Assembly: GCA_002812745.2 (NCBI GenBank)
Contig: NCSJ02000198.1
Location: 16,992 to 80,991, forward strand
Direction of reading: 5' to 3'
Source of the DNA: Scytalidium lignicola
Lineage: Eukaryota > Ascomycota > Leotiomycetes
DNA length: 64,000 bases
A program made the translations under genes and the position numbers. Within the stretch, counting starts at the first letter, position 1. The number at the start of each line of letters is the position of its first letter. Positions 1 through 11,639 of the stretch are shown in pieces. The notes beneath the pieces are model-generated. The model was given only the letters and a program-made list of their open reading frames with translations. It did no database searches and was not told where the DNA came from.

Positions 1-35
1 TAGTGGTAGAGACTGATACTGCTCCGCGAGTGTAG

Positions 36-779
36 GGTGCCCCATGCTGGATCGCAAGAATCACCAAATACCTCAAGACAGCGCATATCGAATTGTCCTA
101 TGTTCTACTGACGCATTGGCATGGAGACCACACGGGTGGAGTACCTGATCTCATAGCCTACGATGATACCCTAGCGACAAAGATCTACAAAAACCAGCCA
201 GATTATTTTCAGAAGGATATCGGCGACGGACAGGTCTTTCAAGTCGAAGGCGCAACTTTAAGAGCCGTCTATACTCCCGGCCATGCTGTTGATCACATGT
301 GTTTTCACCTGGAGGAAGACGACGCCCTCTTCACCGGTGATAATGTACTTGGACATGGCTACTCCGTTATGCAGGATCTTGGAATATACATCCGCAGTTT
401 AAAACTGATGGCTGCGGAAGGCTGTTCGCGTGGTTATCCAGGACATGGGGCGCGCATTGATGATCTGCCGGCTACGATACAGGATTATATTCAGCACAAG
501 GAGGCTCGAGTGAATCAGATTTACACTGTCCTAGCGCGCAGTAAAAGCGAGCTTGAGCGGATTGGCCAGCGAGGCAGAGGAGGCATGACAATGGAAGAGA
601 TTGTGAAGTCCCTCTACGGCGATGTTCCACCGGAGCTGGTGGAGAAGGCATTAGGTCCTTTCCTGACGCAGGTATTGTGGAAGCTGGCGGAGGACCTCAA
701 AGTTGGTTTCGAGCCAGGTGAGCCGAAGAAGCGGAGATGGTTTGCGAGACCGATGAATGTGCGGCTCCACACAGCGTGA
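36..779 (+). CDS. Metallo-beta-lactamase-type thioesterase/hydrolase (ACTE-like), 5' partial
   Basis: Final exon of a metallo-beta-lactamase-fold hydrolase; 247 residues are in the window. An intron acceptor AG ends at 35, after a CTGAT-like branch site near 13. The frame opens in phase 0 at 36; upstream of it in the same frame lies only a TAG, so earlier exons are outside the window. The zinc ligands are visible: THWHGDHTGG (HxHxDH), GHAVDH, FTGDN and YPGHG. The C-terminus (KKRRWF) resembles fungal atrochrysone-carboxyl-ACP thioesterases (AptB/MdpF/AdaB type) more than the general LACTB2 housekeeping form. Family knowledge: these enzymes release the aromatic polyketide from a non-reducing PKS that lacks its own thioesterase and are usually encoded next to it. 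The FAD monooxygenase downstream fits such a cluster. The fold call is firm; the ACTE subtype is inference. Confidence 0.85.
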   Translation, partial: GAPCWIARITKYLKTAHIELSYVLLTHWHGDHTGGVPDLIAYDDTLATKIYKNQPDYFQKDIGDGQVFQVEGATLRAVYTPGHAVDHMCFHLEEDDALFTGDNVLGHGYSVMQDLGIYIRSLKLMAAEGCSRGYPGHGARIDDLPATIQDYIQHKEARVNQIYTVLARSKSELERIGQRGRGGMTMEEIVKSLYGDVPPELVEKALGPFLTQVLWKLAEDLKVGFEPGEPKKRRWFARPMNVRLHTA

Positions 780-1497
780 TGATCTTGGATGGCAAGTAGG
801 TGACGACTCACGGGCGAATGCGATAGGTTAATGACAAAAGCCGAAACCAGTCAAAGAGCTTGAAATGTCAGGCGCTAACTTCCAAAGTCCGGCTCTAACT
901 AGTCCTCCACAATGACGATCGTTGACTTCCCTTCAGCCACCCCGTGGCTTCGGGATTAAGTGGAGTAACGATATTTTGGAATATAGTTGTTGTTATAGCA
1001 ATAGTAGCGATTAACTATCTTATAACAATAGTACATACCTGATAACAAATAGGATCAACAACCTATTTTTAGATAAAAACGTATACCTTTGTATTAAATA
1101 CCTTTGGCAATGATAAACCTGAAGCAGAATCTGTATCTAAGATATATTAAATCATGAATATTATACGATTTTTAATTCAAAAGATTTAAAAGGATTCAAA
1201 GGGACTCTAAAGGATGATTCTGTTTATGAATACTCGGCAAGAAATGGATCGAATTGGAGTACTATACGGTCAGTATTACAACAAGAGTTAACTCTAAAAA
1301 AAGTAAAACGCAAGCTCCACGTTTCGACAGGGAATAATAATGCTGGGGGGAGGGGAGGGGGGGTACTTTATAGACAGACCGACCCTCCAAATGTTGGCTC
1401 GCGGAGACGTGATTGAGCTCGTCCGGCCAAAAGTCCCATTAAGAACCTCGCCTGTGGATGAAGAGGAAATACTTTGGTAGTAACTTTCGAAACCATC
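780..1497. other. Intergenic region, AT-rich in the middle
   Basis: No coding signal. About 965-1290 is AT-rich with short repeated TATAACAATAG-like words. 1340-1365 is a G-rich run (GGGGGGAGGGGAGGGGGGG-like) about 130 bp upstream of the monooxygenase start. Confidence 0.5.
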
Positions 1498-2784
1498 ATG
1501 ATCGTCAAACAACCCTCTTCAGTTCTCATCATTGGTGCCGGCCTTTCAGGATTAACACTGGGGCGCCTGCTCACGAACGCTGGCATCCCCAACATTGTGT
1601 TTGAAGCCTCACCACCTGAACGCCGACAAGGGTTCTCTATTACCCTTCGCGGATGGGGTTACGAAGCACTCCTTTCAGCGTTGGGGGACGTGCCTCTTTC
1701 CAGTTTACAGAAAGGAGTTGCTTCAGACCGCCTCATCGGTGGTGCAGGCTGGCTGGAACACGCCAGGCTCGACAATTCCACCGGCGAGGTCCTGATCGCT
1801 CCAGACTCAGCCACGGTAGCCGCTTTCCGAGCAAACCGTAACGCGTTACGCCAGTGGATCTCAGACTGCGGGGAGGAAGGCATGGACATACGTTACAACC
1901 ACAGACTCAAGAGCTTCCAAAGCAAGCCTGGTGGTGTTCATGTCGAGTTCGAAAACGGTGCGAGATTCTCTGGCTCGCTCTTAGTCGCAGCCGACGGTGT
2001 GTATTCGACCGGTAAGAGCCATGTTTGCCCGAGAGCGTGCTTCTGCCTCGTATGCTGACCGTTCGTAGTTCGGCAGCAGATTCTCCCGCACGTCAAGCCT
2101 GAAGTCATTCCCGCCGTGGTTTACCACGGTGAGTTCTCAGTCACACGCGACGAGTTCGACCGAACGTTTGCGCCAGTAATGGGCAAAGCGAACATCATCG
2201 CCGGTTTTGGAGACAATTTCAACACGCCCATCACGATTGCCGATGCCAACAAGCAGCGGTATTATCTCGACTGGTCGTACTCGCGCCCCATGAAGGGAAA
2301 AAACGACCCCCTCTATCGACCGGACGCCAGTGCCGAAGAGGCAAAGCAGATCCCACAAGCGCTGCTCGACGAGCTTGGTTCGCTCCAGCTAGCTGAGCCG
2401 TGGGCGTCGGTATTGAATCCGGAAGCCATTCAAGAACATTCTGTCTTCAGCTGGACAAGCCGGTACGTGCACATGCTACCAACAGATTTCGAAGCCGCGG
2501 CAAAAGAAGGCGTGGTATTCCTTGGGGACTCGTGGCACGCGATGCCAGTCTTCGGTGGTGAAGGCGGCAACCACGCTATCGTAGACGCTGTCGAGCTGGC
2601 TAAGGCAATGACTGCAAGCCCGTCGGACAATACAGCTGCCATTGCCACGTTTTATAAGGGCGCGGCACCGCGGACGGGAGACGCCATCAGAAGGACGCGA
2701 CAACGATTTCTTATCATGCATCGGCCGTTAGCACAGTGGAAGGACCTGGCTGAGAAGAAGAAGATCTTGGCGATAGGGAGGTAA
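1498..2784 (+). CDS. FAD-dependent monooxygenase (PHBH/UbiH-like), one intron
   Basis: Two exons, 1498-2011 and 2069-2784, give 409 residues. The 57-bp intron has donor GTAAGA, branch CTGAC and acceptor TAG; splicing joins VYST to VRQQIL in frame. The ATG at 1498 is chosen because it directly precedes the Rossmann segment; an in-frame TTG at 1474 is not a credible start. The FAD-binding GAGLSG lies at residues 13-18, the DG motif (AADGVYS) near 165, and the second flavin motif ([10 protein letters not shown], then GGEGGNHA) near 322-340. This order is that of class A flavoprotein aromatic hydroxylases. Length is normal for the family. It is co-oriented with the thioesterase 720 bp upstream, so a role in tailoring an aromatic polyketide is plausible but inferred. 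The reading frame is intact. Confidence 0.9.
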
Positions 2785-3231
2785 TCTCACGGTATGTATA
2801 CAGCTTGATCAAGTGTTGCAAATTGTCGTGTTTTTAAGGTTCGGAAGGAGGAGTTTTGCTGCGTAAAGTAAGGCTGTTAATCGCGCTAAAGATAGTGAAT
2901 ATTCTATTCTTCCAAATCTTGAAATCTCAGTCTATTTATATATGAAAATCGTAATGTTTNAAAAAGTTATAATATAACAATACTAAATAATTTGTCAAAG
3001 GTTAGCTTTAATAATGTATAAATTTTAGTTGTTATTAAATAATAGCTATCTAATAATAGTATCTTTAGAGTATAAGAGAGTTTGCCACGTAAAACGTGTA
3101 ATTTCTGAACCTTAACGCCTATAAGAGTAAGTTTTTAGCAAAGCTTCTTTTGTTAAAGATATTATGCTTGTTATTTGTTTATAAGTAATATACAAAATCT
3201 ATAAGTATGTTAGCTTTTGGACTTTTAGATG
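2785..3231. other. AT-rich intergenic region
   Basis: No gene seen. Strongly AT-rich from about 2900, with an isolated N at 2960 before a run of five A. Confidence 0.5.
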
Positions 3232-3571
3232 TGTTGTGAGAGAACTATCGGGTTGTACGGTTGGTTACATACAGTAGCGATATGGGAGTAGGTGATCGAG
3301 TTGTATGGCCATGGAGTGTAGCTGAGCAACCGACCAATCAGAAGGTAGGGTGTGCTAGAATAGGAGAGAGGAAGGCCTGTATATTCTAGCTTCTACAGCT
3401 ATTACTATATATATATGGGATCATGTGATATAGGACGAGATATCCTTACCACATTACCTTCTGATTAGTTAGTTGTACTTAACACTTTATGATTATACAA
3501 CTCGATTATTACTTATATCGCCATTGTACATAATCAACTGTACAGTTTAATAGTTCTCTTGTAATATAACA
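3232..3571. repeat. RIP-like decayed inverted repeat (two LTR- or MITE-like arms)
   Basis: Left arm 3232-3355 and right arm about 3445-3571 are reverse complements over about 125 bp. Shared landmarks are AGAGAACTAT, CGAGTTGTAT and AATCAGAAGGTA in matching order and spacing. Most mismatches between the arms are G/A or C/T, with the right arm the more AT-rich copy. Both outer ends read TGTT... on their own strand, as in a TG...CA-bounded element. The spacer is about 90 bp and contains a TA run. No target duplication was recognised. It could be a MITE or two head-to-head LTR fragments. Confidence 0.65.
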
Positions 3572-3737
3572 TATAGTTATATTAAGGTATATTCTTGGTA
3601 ATGCCACTACTTGAGCGACTATTAATTTCATTTCGCCTGGTGCCATTAGGCGCGGTGTGCCACGTGGTGGGGTACCGGCCATCTACCAATTTCATCTTTT
3701 AATATGATAAACTGTATCTTTTTTTTACTGAACAACA

Positions 3738-5076
3738 ATGGACCCTTTTACTTCTTTACCAGCTTCTCTTCTCCTAGATATTCTCAAAAATATCTCCGAT
3801 TTTACAACTCTACAGCTTTTTCTATCGGCTAGCCCCGCCGCAAATGCTTTGTTTCGGGACTACGCCTTTGAAGTCACAAACGCAATTGGAGACTCATCAC
3901 TAGACCTCGAGCTACCTCAATATCTATACGCGTTATTCGCCATATATACTGGTCATGTTTTATCTCAGACCTTGGAAGATTTCCTTCGCGATTATATTCA
4001 TGGTAACCAGGCTTTCCTGAGCCTAAAAAATGATTGCCGTCGGCGCCAGTCGAGCGTCGACTTAGAAACTTTCGGTCATCTCCGCCGGGTTCTGGACTGT
4101 GCGGCGAATATTGAGCGGCTCACAATTCTTTGTCTTGACAAATTGTTGTCTCGACTTGCAACGATTAAGCCGTTAATATTAAACGATCCACAAAGTCTCT
4201 ATGCCAAGGACTTTGAGCCTCGAAGAAATGGCCCTAATCCGCTGCACTTTACCATGCCTAATCTCAGCTGGCCATTTGCCGGCTCTCAATNCCCCCCCAT
4301 CATCCCCTTTAAAGGTCGATTGCGAAGCACGAAATCTTGCACCGTCATGGATTGAGCTATTTCGGGTAAAACGTGCCGTCTGGACAATTCAAGTGTTTTT
4401 AGAGGCTAGAGCGAGACTTGCTTTGTCCGGTTGGCCAACTGGAAGTGACGAAATTGACACAGGAGTTGATTTCCATCACATATTTAGCGACGTATATAAT
4501 CCTCCCACCGAAAGCCACGTGAAAGAGGTAGCACAGTGTCTCATGGATCTTGGTCCCGACCTTGATGCGCTATGGTTCTATTCGCGTCCAACGCCTCCAT
4601 CTACTCTGATGCATGACCCATCTCTGCCAACTCAATTCCCTCCCATTATCTTGTCTAAGCTTCCTGAATCTCGTCGCTCTTCCACACCATCAGGTTTCTG
4701 GCCTCGACAGCCTACCAGCGAGGAGTCCGTTTTATGGGAACAAACAGCCAAGACCTTACGAGGCGGGGCATATTCTACTGGACGCTCTATGCTATGGAGA
4801 CTACTAGAATTCCTTCGGGACCGAGAAGAGATAGTAGATGAAAAAAGGATAATACAGGTTACCATGATAGCTGAGTGGTTAGGATTACGAATATGGGATC
4901 GCAGGAGGCTTTCTTGCTTACAGTTAGCTCCTGCGTTTACTAGAGCATCTAGTTTGGAGGGGGTTTCTTCACATGAAATGAGGCCTGTAGAGCATCTTCT
5001 ATACACTTGGTGGAGTGTTATTCTGCCATGGGCAGTCCAGGTTCATGAGGAGATGAATAAAGCAGAGGTCCATTGA
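3738..5076 (+). CDS. F-box domain protein, frame broken at an N
   Basis: The N-terminus (MDPFTSLPASLLLDILKNIS) is a typical F-box start, the domain that binds Skp1 in SCF ubiquitin ligases. The rest resembles the large family of uncharacterised fungal F-box proteins; a recognisable family block (SWIELFRVKRAVW) begins near residue 206. The frame from 3738 is open until 4355, but homology-like sequence continues in the +1 frame from about 4300 to the stop at 5076. The switch coincides with an N at 4291 just before a run of seven C, so one base is probably spurious. Without it the protein would be about 445 residues. The substrate-recognition part has no repeat that I can name. Either an intact gene with an assembly error or a recent +1 mutant; I favour the former. 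Confidence 0.8.
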
Positions 5077-6413
5077 CTTCGGCTATCCACGCGAAGAGAC
5101 TGTCCTTTGACGATCTTGCTTTGATATCAAGGTTATGCAATAGTTTATCTCAAATCTACAATTCCAAGATTAACTCTTTTCTCNTTTTCTTTTTTATCTT
5201 TAACATTTAAGAGATGTTAATATTCAACTTAATTAACACTAAGATAAAGTTTATAAAAATAATATAATAATATGTTTTTAATATATTACTTAGAACATTA
5301 AAATTATATGTTGTAAATTGAACAAATATAACTTCTCCTTTTTTTTAACATGTTAATAACAAGGAGGATCTTTCTTTCTTAATGAGAATTAATTTTTCTT
5401 AGCATTATGATGTGTTTTGGTTGAAAAATTAGGAGTTGAAAGCGGTGATGGTAGTAGACCGGGAATTACGTTACGGCGGTCTCCGTCAATTACGTAAGCA
5501 CCATTCCTGACACAAGCATGGAATTCGGCTTCGTGAGGCTGAGTGCCAACAAAATGTTTCGTTGTCTAAATAAGAGCAGTTATTTTGTTAGCCTTTTTCA
5601 TCCTCATGTAGGATAGCGAGCAAACTGCTATTACGAGGAGTACGATACAGCCTCATTTGGCCCTCTTGTGTAGAGCATCACCCCACAGTCAGCCGGCCCA
5701 AGCCGCGATCCATGTGGAGGAGGCGTCACTTAGTCGCTCTATTTAAACTTTATTTCAATTTAAAACGAGCAAAGTATCTCCCACTTGTCCTATCCAAGCC
5801 GTCTTCTTTGGGAAGATATTCAGGTCTTTTCTTTCCATGAAGATTTCGTTCTGCTTGGGCTTCATTTCAAAATCGAGTCACCATGTCAGGGTTTTGCGTG
5901 TACAGAGTGAGTAACGGAAGGTTAGGTAGCTGACCGTTGCGGTGATATAAAGCCTATGGCTACTGAACAGCGAGGCAGCAGAGCGTGCGACAGAGTATTT
6001 AAAATAGGTAATCGGGGAAAGAGAATACAATTTGATCCCCGAACCCTTAGATACAGGAGAGAAATAGGCTGGCTCTCCCATCAGCTTACGCCTCTCTGAA
6101 ATAACATGATAGCTGACATCAGGTGGCTGCGACTGTGCTGCATTCCGCCTAACGCCCCGCCGGATTTAGCGCAAGGCTGCATGCTTGCGTGACATCCATC
6201 TTCACCTCTTTCTATCACCTCTTTGTTTAGAATCCAACTTCCCGGATCTGTTGCAGATGCTTCGACTGGTTTTGGCAGGCTGCGGTCTATCGAAGCCGAC
6301 CAATGCTCGGTTAGACACAGATACATCAACGGTTTACAAACTTTCTCACTTTGATATGTGCTGGGAAATCCTACGACACTAACATCGCCAGCAGTCCTTC
6401 CATCACCCCAATA
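5077..6413. other. Intergenic region between F-box and HET-ANK genes
   Basis: 5170-5420 is very AT-rich, with an N at 5184 before a T run. 5450-5500 carries GTTACGGCGGTCTCCGTCAATTACG-like GC-richer sequence. The minus-strand open frames at 5878-6533 show no family features, and part overlaps the HET gene on the other strand. Probably promoter and spacer. Confidence 0.5.
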
Positions 6414-8253
6414 ATGGAACGCTTCAAATACAATCCTATTGATCTCGAAAAGCCTTCTTTTCGACTTCTCCGTCTCCTGAAAGGAGATGGACGCGATATA
6501 TCCTGTGAAATTTTCGACGCATGGCTCCATCAACGGGAAAACGCAATTTCCTACGAAGCTTTATCTTACACATGGGGCTACAAGGAATTTGCAGAGAGCA
6601 TCGTGGTGAAGGGAAGAAGACTACCTATCACCCTAAACTTATACCGAGCCCTCCGAGATCTTCGTCTACGAGATCGAGATCGGATATTATGGGTGGACGC
6701 TATTTGCATCGATCAACACAATAGGAAAGAGCAAGGACACCAAGTCCAACAGATGGGTTCTATATATAAGCAAGCAGATCAAGTTATTTTCTGGTTGGGT
6801 CAATCCACGTACAATACAAACGNTTTTTATGGATTCCTTACGGGAGCTCCAAAAAGAGAGCATTAAGCATGTTTGCAAGGGCTGGAAACGTTCTGATCAG
6901 CGTTGGGTGAATCTTTGGACAACAGTCCAACTGACCTTGCGGGATCGTCATTCAAGCCTAATAGATCGACAACACGAGGGCCTGCAAGATCTTTTGGGTC
7001 GATCTTGGTTCAGGAGGGTTTGGATTTTGCAGGAAGTGGCCAATGCTCAGGCTGCGTCGGTTTATTGCGGTACGAAATCTGTTTCAGCACGCTTCTTTGC
7101 TCTTGCGCCACGACTGACAAATATACAACCGGACCGTCATTGCGAAGCCGTTCTGGATATAATGCCCGGTCCATCGAGAGAGGATTCGTGGTGGAGCGGG
7201 AACCGAGATCTCTACACACTCCTCGACAATTTTGGTGGCAGCAAAGCCACTGATCCACGAGACATGATATACGCCTTGCTTGAAATGTCGTCTGATGCCA
7301 AGGATTCCGACATTCTACGCCCAGATTACGATAGGTCCATTCAGGAGCTTGTTCACAATGTATTTTGCTTTTTATACTATCATGATACTGGGATAGAGCG
7401 GACAATAGAGGATCTTATCTCACATCTAAGATTCCTTAACAATCATACTCTCGAAAGACTTATAGAATTGTCGGATATGGAAAATATAGCATCCCTTGTT
7501 AAACAATTTAAACGAAGAGGTGTTAAGATCACAGGGGAGGTGATCATGGCTGCAGCAAAGAATAATGTGTGTGGAGGTAAAGTGATGGAGCTACTTATAC
7601 AGCAGCAAGGGGACGAGGTCGGAGAACATGGGCACGGTGTCTGGCAGTACCTCAATTTTATGGATAATGAGCGCCGGACACCACTATTGTTAGCTATTAT
7701 GAATAAGAATAAGGCAGTGGTCCAGCTCCTGCTCGAGAATGGTGCTGACCTAGAGTTAAAATGTTTAAATGGCCAGACGCCATTATTATGGACTGCTGAA
7801 CATGCTAATACAGAGATGGTCTGGCTATTGCTCGAGAAGGGTGCTGACCTCGAGGTGAAAGATAGGAATGGTCGAACACCACTATTATTAACTGTTATAG
7901 CTGGGAAGGAGGCAATGGTTCAGCTACTGCTGGAAAAGGGTGCTGACCTTGAGGTGAATGATATGAATGGCCGAACACCACTATTATTAGCTGTTATAAA
8001 TGGGAAGGAGGTAGTGGTCCGGCTACTGCTCGAGAAGGGTGCTNACCTCNAGNTGAAAGATAGAAATGGNCGGACGCCANTATNATGGGCTGCTGAACNN
8101 GCGNATACANAGATGGTCCGGCTACTGCTCGAGAAGGGTGCTAACCTCAAGGTGAAAGATAGAAATGGACGGACGCCATTATCATGGGCTACCGAGCGCG
8201 GGAACACGGCGATGGTCCGACTTCTTCGGAAGAGGGCCAATCATGACAGATGA
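6414..8253 (+). CDS. HET domain-ankyrin repeat protein (NLR-like), frame broken at an N
   Basis: The N-terminal HET (heterokaryon incompatibility) domain shows its standard blocks: ISYEALSYTWG, RILWVDAICIDQHN, LGRSWFRRVWILQEV and KATDPRDMIYALLEMS. About six 33-residue ankyrin repeats follow from near 7660, with consensus NGRTPLLLA...VVQLLLEKGADLEVKD. The frame from ATG 6414 shifts +1 at an N at 6822 in front of five T, most likely an assembly error; together the parts make about 612 residues. Repeats 4 and 5 are near-identical 99-bp units holding ten ambiguous bases (8044-8110). The stop at 8251 may come early: in the +1 frame just downstream, SYWTPLFGVVVAG resembles one more ankyrin repeat. 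HET proteins mediate non-self recognition and cell death; the partner here is unknown. Confidence 0.85.
7668..8240 (+). repeat. 99-bp tandem repeats encoding ankyrin units
   Basis: Period of 99 bp; for example the word TGGTCCGGCTACTGCTCGAG recurs at about 8015 and 8114. All ambiguous bases of the gene apart from the 6822 N are in this block, which suggests collapsed or mixed copies in the assembly. Confidence 0.85.
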
Positions 8254-9260
8254 GTCGTATTGGACACCACTGTTCGGTGTTGTGGTAGCTGGGCTTCTGG
8301 TGCTCCTGTTTGGATGAACAATAAAACTCTCGTGGCGGGCGCGGGACAGCTCTCTTGTGACAACGAGACTACGATAGGAGAGGTTAGAGATTGATTGATA
8401 TTTTATTCTAGTGCTACAGTACACATATATGATAAGATACCGTAGGTTGGCAGATCATTTAGAGAAAGTGGTGCAAGCTCAGCTTCGATGGATCAGCGAG
8501 ATCTCCTGGGATGAGATAATCTCAAGAAGGCGAATTTCGTTCGCTTTTAGCGGCGTATACTCATACTTATCAACCCGCTTTTCGCCGACAGATTCATTGC
8601 AGTCGGCGTGGACGGATGCCATCACTCCTATGTGTCTCAAAACGCCGAGTTACTTAATCGAACTTGAAGGAACACCAAGGGGAATATAGGTCCTGCATTG
8701 GAACAAAAGATAAATGAGGATAACTTTGGAGTGTCTAAAAGCTGCAAACTAGTACTTTGCAACAAAAGCGCAGTGTAATTACAACTTATTAAGGAGAGTT
8801 ACGGCAAGGCTAGGTGGAAAGGCGTTTCAACGTGGTGGCGCCTGATGAGGAGGCTCAACAAAGTATGCGCACGGACCACTGAACAGCAGATGCAGATGCA
8901 GATGCAGCTAGCTAGACTGGTATTGACGCATCTGAAAGTGTGTCAAACAGAAAATCACTGAGTTCCAGGTGCTGTAAAACAAGTTGACTAATTGCTTAAT
9001 AATTATCTTTACCTGAGGGCGAAGCAATTTTGACAGATTTCCTGCTGATATCAGCGAAGTCCTTAGGCAGCGGTTCAATGTTCTTGTAATGACTCCGTTA
9101 CCGGTACTGGAAAACCTTCGCTTATCGGTGGCTGGTGGGTGACTAACTGTAATCACACTAGTACATCTAAAAAGCGGAGCCTAAATTAAAACTCAAAGAG
9201 TTTGGTTGTGAAGCTAGTTGATCGGATATGTTGGATTGAAGATTAATAATGTCATGAGAT
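8254..9260. other. Intergenic region
   Basis: No convincing gene. The small open frames at 8411-8689 (+) and 8908-9156 (-) have no domain features. A short CAGATG hexamer run lies near 8885-8908. Confidence 0.5.
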
Positions 9261-11195
9261 CTAGAAGTTTAATGCAAGACCAATGCTGCAGATTCTTGAG
9301 AATACCAAAACTTTTCCCAGAATTCCATTGCATAGTGTATAGTGATCTGAATGGTGTAAGTCATCCCCGAAGGGTCGTGGTTCTTCGCCTATAACATAGC
9401 ATTCACCCACGCAAGTAAAATGTAGAATCTCCGGCATGTAATTAACCAACAACTTCTTAGCTTTGTATCTTGTTAATGCTTTTTCCACAACATGATCGAC
9501 GTTAACACCGTTGTCCGAAGCTGGGCGAAAAATAAACAATCGCTCGCTTCCCTGACCACTAGGAGACTCGTGGTGATGATTACTGGGAAAATAGCCCATA
9601 ATATCTCCAGCACTTGTCTTAGCTGGACAAACCCCAAAGTACGGTGACTTGGGTGGAGCAATACCACTAAAGTGGTTATCGCATCGAAAGAACACTTGGC
9701 TTGGTGACTTATTATCAGAGCGCCAACCACTCTCCATATTTTTCAACTCCTCGTGGCTGAACAAATCTACAGACTCAGCGCTAACGCCCGAAACACTACC
9801 GATTGCACACCCTTGCATAACCAACAATGAGGATTCAGATATCAATATCGGACCCCAGAGGTGCACGATCTGATTGGGCATAGGTACCGACCATCCAGTG
9901 TAGCCTTCCCTTACCTTAAACCGTTTCAAGTTATCCCAACTTACAACTGAAATATCTTCCACTTGAGATTTTCCAATATTGGCTGACCAGTTCGGTACCC
10001 ATGACGGCAGATCAGAATTGGTGCCAACTGGATTTGTCTCTGTGGCTATTGCAACCAATAAAGAAACATCTGGTAAGAAAGTTGTTGCGGCCTCTATATA
10101 AACTTGCATGATTTCGAATAGTCAACTTTGATAGGAGATGATGCTTTTGACTGTTCTGCAACATCTAAGAGTGCGAAAACTTGATCGCGAGGGTCTGTTG
10201 CTTTTGACTGCCTCCGATGCGCAGCTAAGAGGAGAGACTTTAGATCAGGTCTTTCCCCTACGACATAGACTTTTCTTGCCTCCTCGTATTCGATCAAAGT
10301 TCTCCAAATGCTCTTGTAGTTCTGAGAAGGCTCCATTTCAAGATTCCAGTGTTTACAAATATCTCTCCACCGTATTTTCAAATTTCCACACTGGATCCAA
10401 GGGTCTCTAGACGCAACTAACTCTGGAAACACCCAAGCTCTGGAAAACCAATCTCGACTGAAGATACCCATCTTGAAATCATGTTTTTGACTCTTCCATT
10501 CAGCATCATCTGGGGAAAGCAAGGTTTCTTTTATGGATTGACCCTCTTTTGATTTGAAAGATAATTTTCGTAGCTCTAGAAGAAGTTTAATCGATCGTGT
10601 AGACCATTCATTGGTCTCACCTAGATAAATGATGGTATGAGTTGTAGCGTTATAAATGTGCAACATCTGACTGACTTGGAGGTTGCGCTCGTCTGTATCA
10701 TTTTGGTTAATGCAAATTGAGTCCATCTAGAGTGGAAGAACACGTTTTGTCACGGACACTTTGCAATACCAACTCCGCATTTTTTGTCACTTTGTGGTCT
10801 TTATCATTCACAGAAATTGTCACTATTTTAGCTCGGACACCCCAGCAATAAGATAGAGCTATAAAATGCTCTATCAATTCGTTCTCGTATTCTCCAACGC
10901 GCTTCTCCTCAAGCGTACCAGAAATCCCGTCTGAGGGGTCGTTGGAAGGATGTAGATTGAATACTCGAAAGTTATCTTTGTAGCGAAGAGGGCTATGATT
11001 CCAGTTTTGAGGGATTGGCTGTACTATGACATCACCAGTGCGTAACATTATATCTCTTATGGTTGGAGGCATTCTCAGTTGGCTGTGAGCAAGCTGGTGA
11101 GTATCAGGGTACTGTGTAGTGTAGAGTAACGGGAGGCTAACAGGTGGGTAGATAGTCACTAGGTGAGCCGTAGAATAGCGGGAAAGTAGCGTCAA
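9261..11195 (-). pseudogene. HET domain protein with two frameshifts
   Basis: Three minus-strand frames lie end to end: 11195-10707 (IEHFIALSYCWG), 10726-10094 (MDSICINQND, GIFSRDWFSRAWVFPELV, KATDPRDQVFALLDVA) and 10109-9261 (LPSWVPNWS). Together they give the complete block order of one HET protein. The first break is at about 10720-10728, where a frame change occurs exactly at the conserved LW-MDSICINQ junction and a TAG precedes the ATG of the second frame. The second break is at about 10100-10115, between VDYSKS and QVYIEAATTF. Neither break has an N nearby, so these look like real lesions. The start could be 11195 or the ATG at 11072 (MPPTIRD), and a TATA-like box lies upstream. Probably inactive, unless the sequence is wrong at both places. 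Confidence 0.82.
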
Positions 11196-11274
11196 GATAG
11201 AAGGCTATATTCCGAGAACTAACGGATACTACAAATTGATCTCTGAACCTCTCAATCAGAGGGGGGAACTCTCC

Positions 11275-11282
11275 TATTTATA
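11275..11282 (-). promoter_or_regulatory. TATA box of the HET gene
   Basis: TATAAATA on the minus strand, 80 bp upstream of the first possible start at 11195. Confidence 0.45.
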
Positions 11283-11639
11283 CTTAATGGCAGGCCTGTA
11301 GGTCGCTAGCCGCGTAGAAACCTCCTGACTTATCCTCTATAATAGCCACTTGACAAAGAGCCTTGACAGTGAGGCTGGGAGCACTTTGTGACTGTTGGAC
11401 AGGCTACGGCTACTGTTATCATTGGTACGTACGCGAACAGTATGAATTTCAACTATCATAACAACTAGCTAATAACAGCTACAGCTGGGGAAATACTCCC
11501 ATATCATATACGCACTTGTAAACGTATGTTTCATGTGAAAATGTCTCACAGGTATGATAATTGCTCTGACTCTGACTCTATGACTTCATATGGCTTTTGC
11601 CATGGCTTGTCATGTGAGTGTATCAAATACCTGAGGCTA

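Noticed and set aside
6081..6533. 150-codon minus-strand frame
   Set aside because: It overlaps the HET-ANK start on the other strand and shows no family motif.
8411..8689. 92-codon plus frame after the HET-ANK gene
   Set aside because: No recognisable motif and no splice or promoter context.
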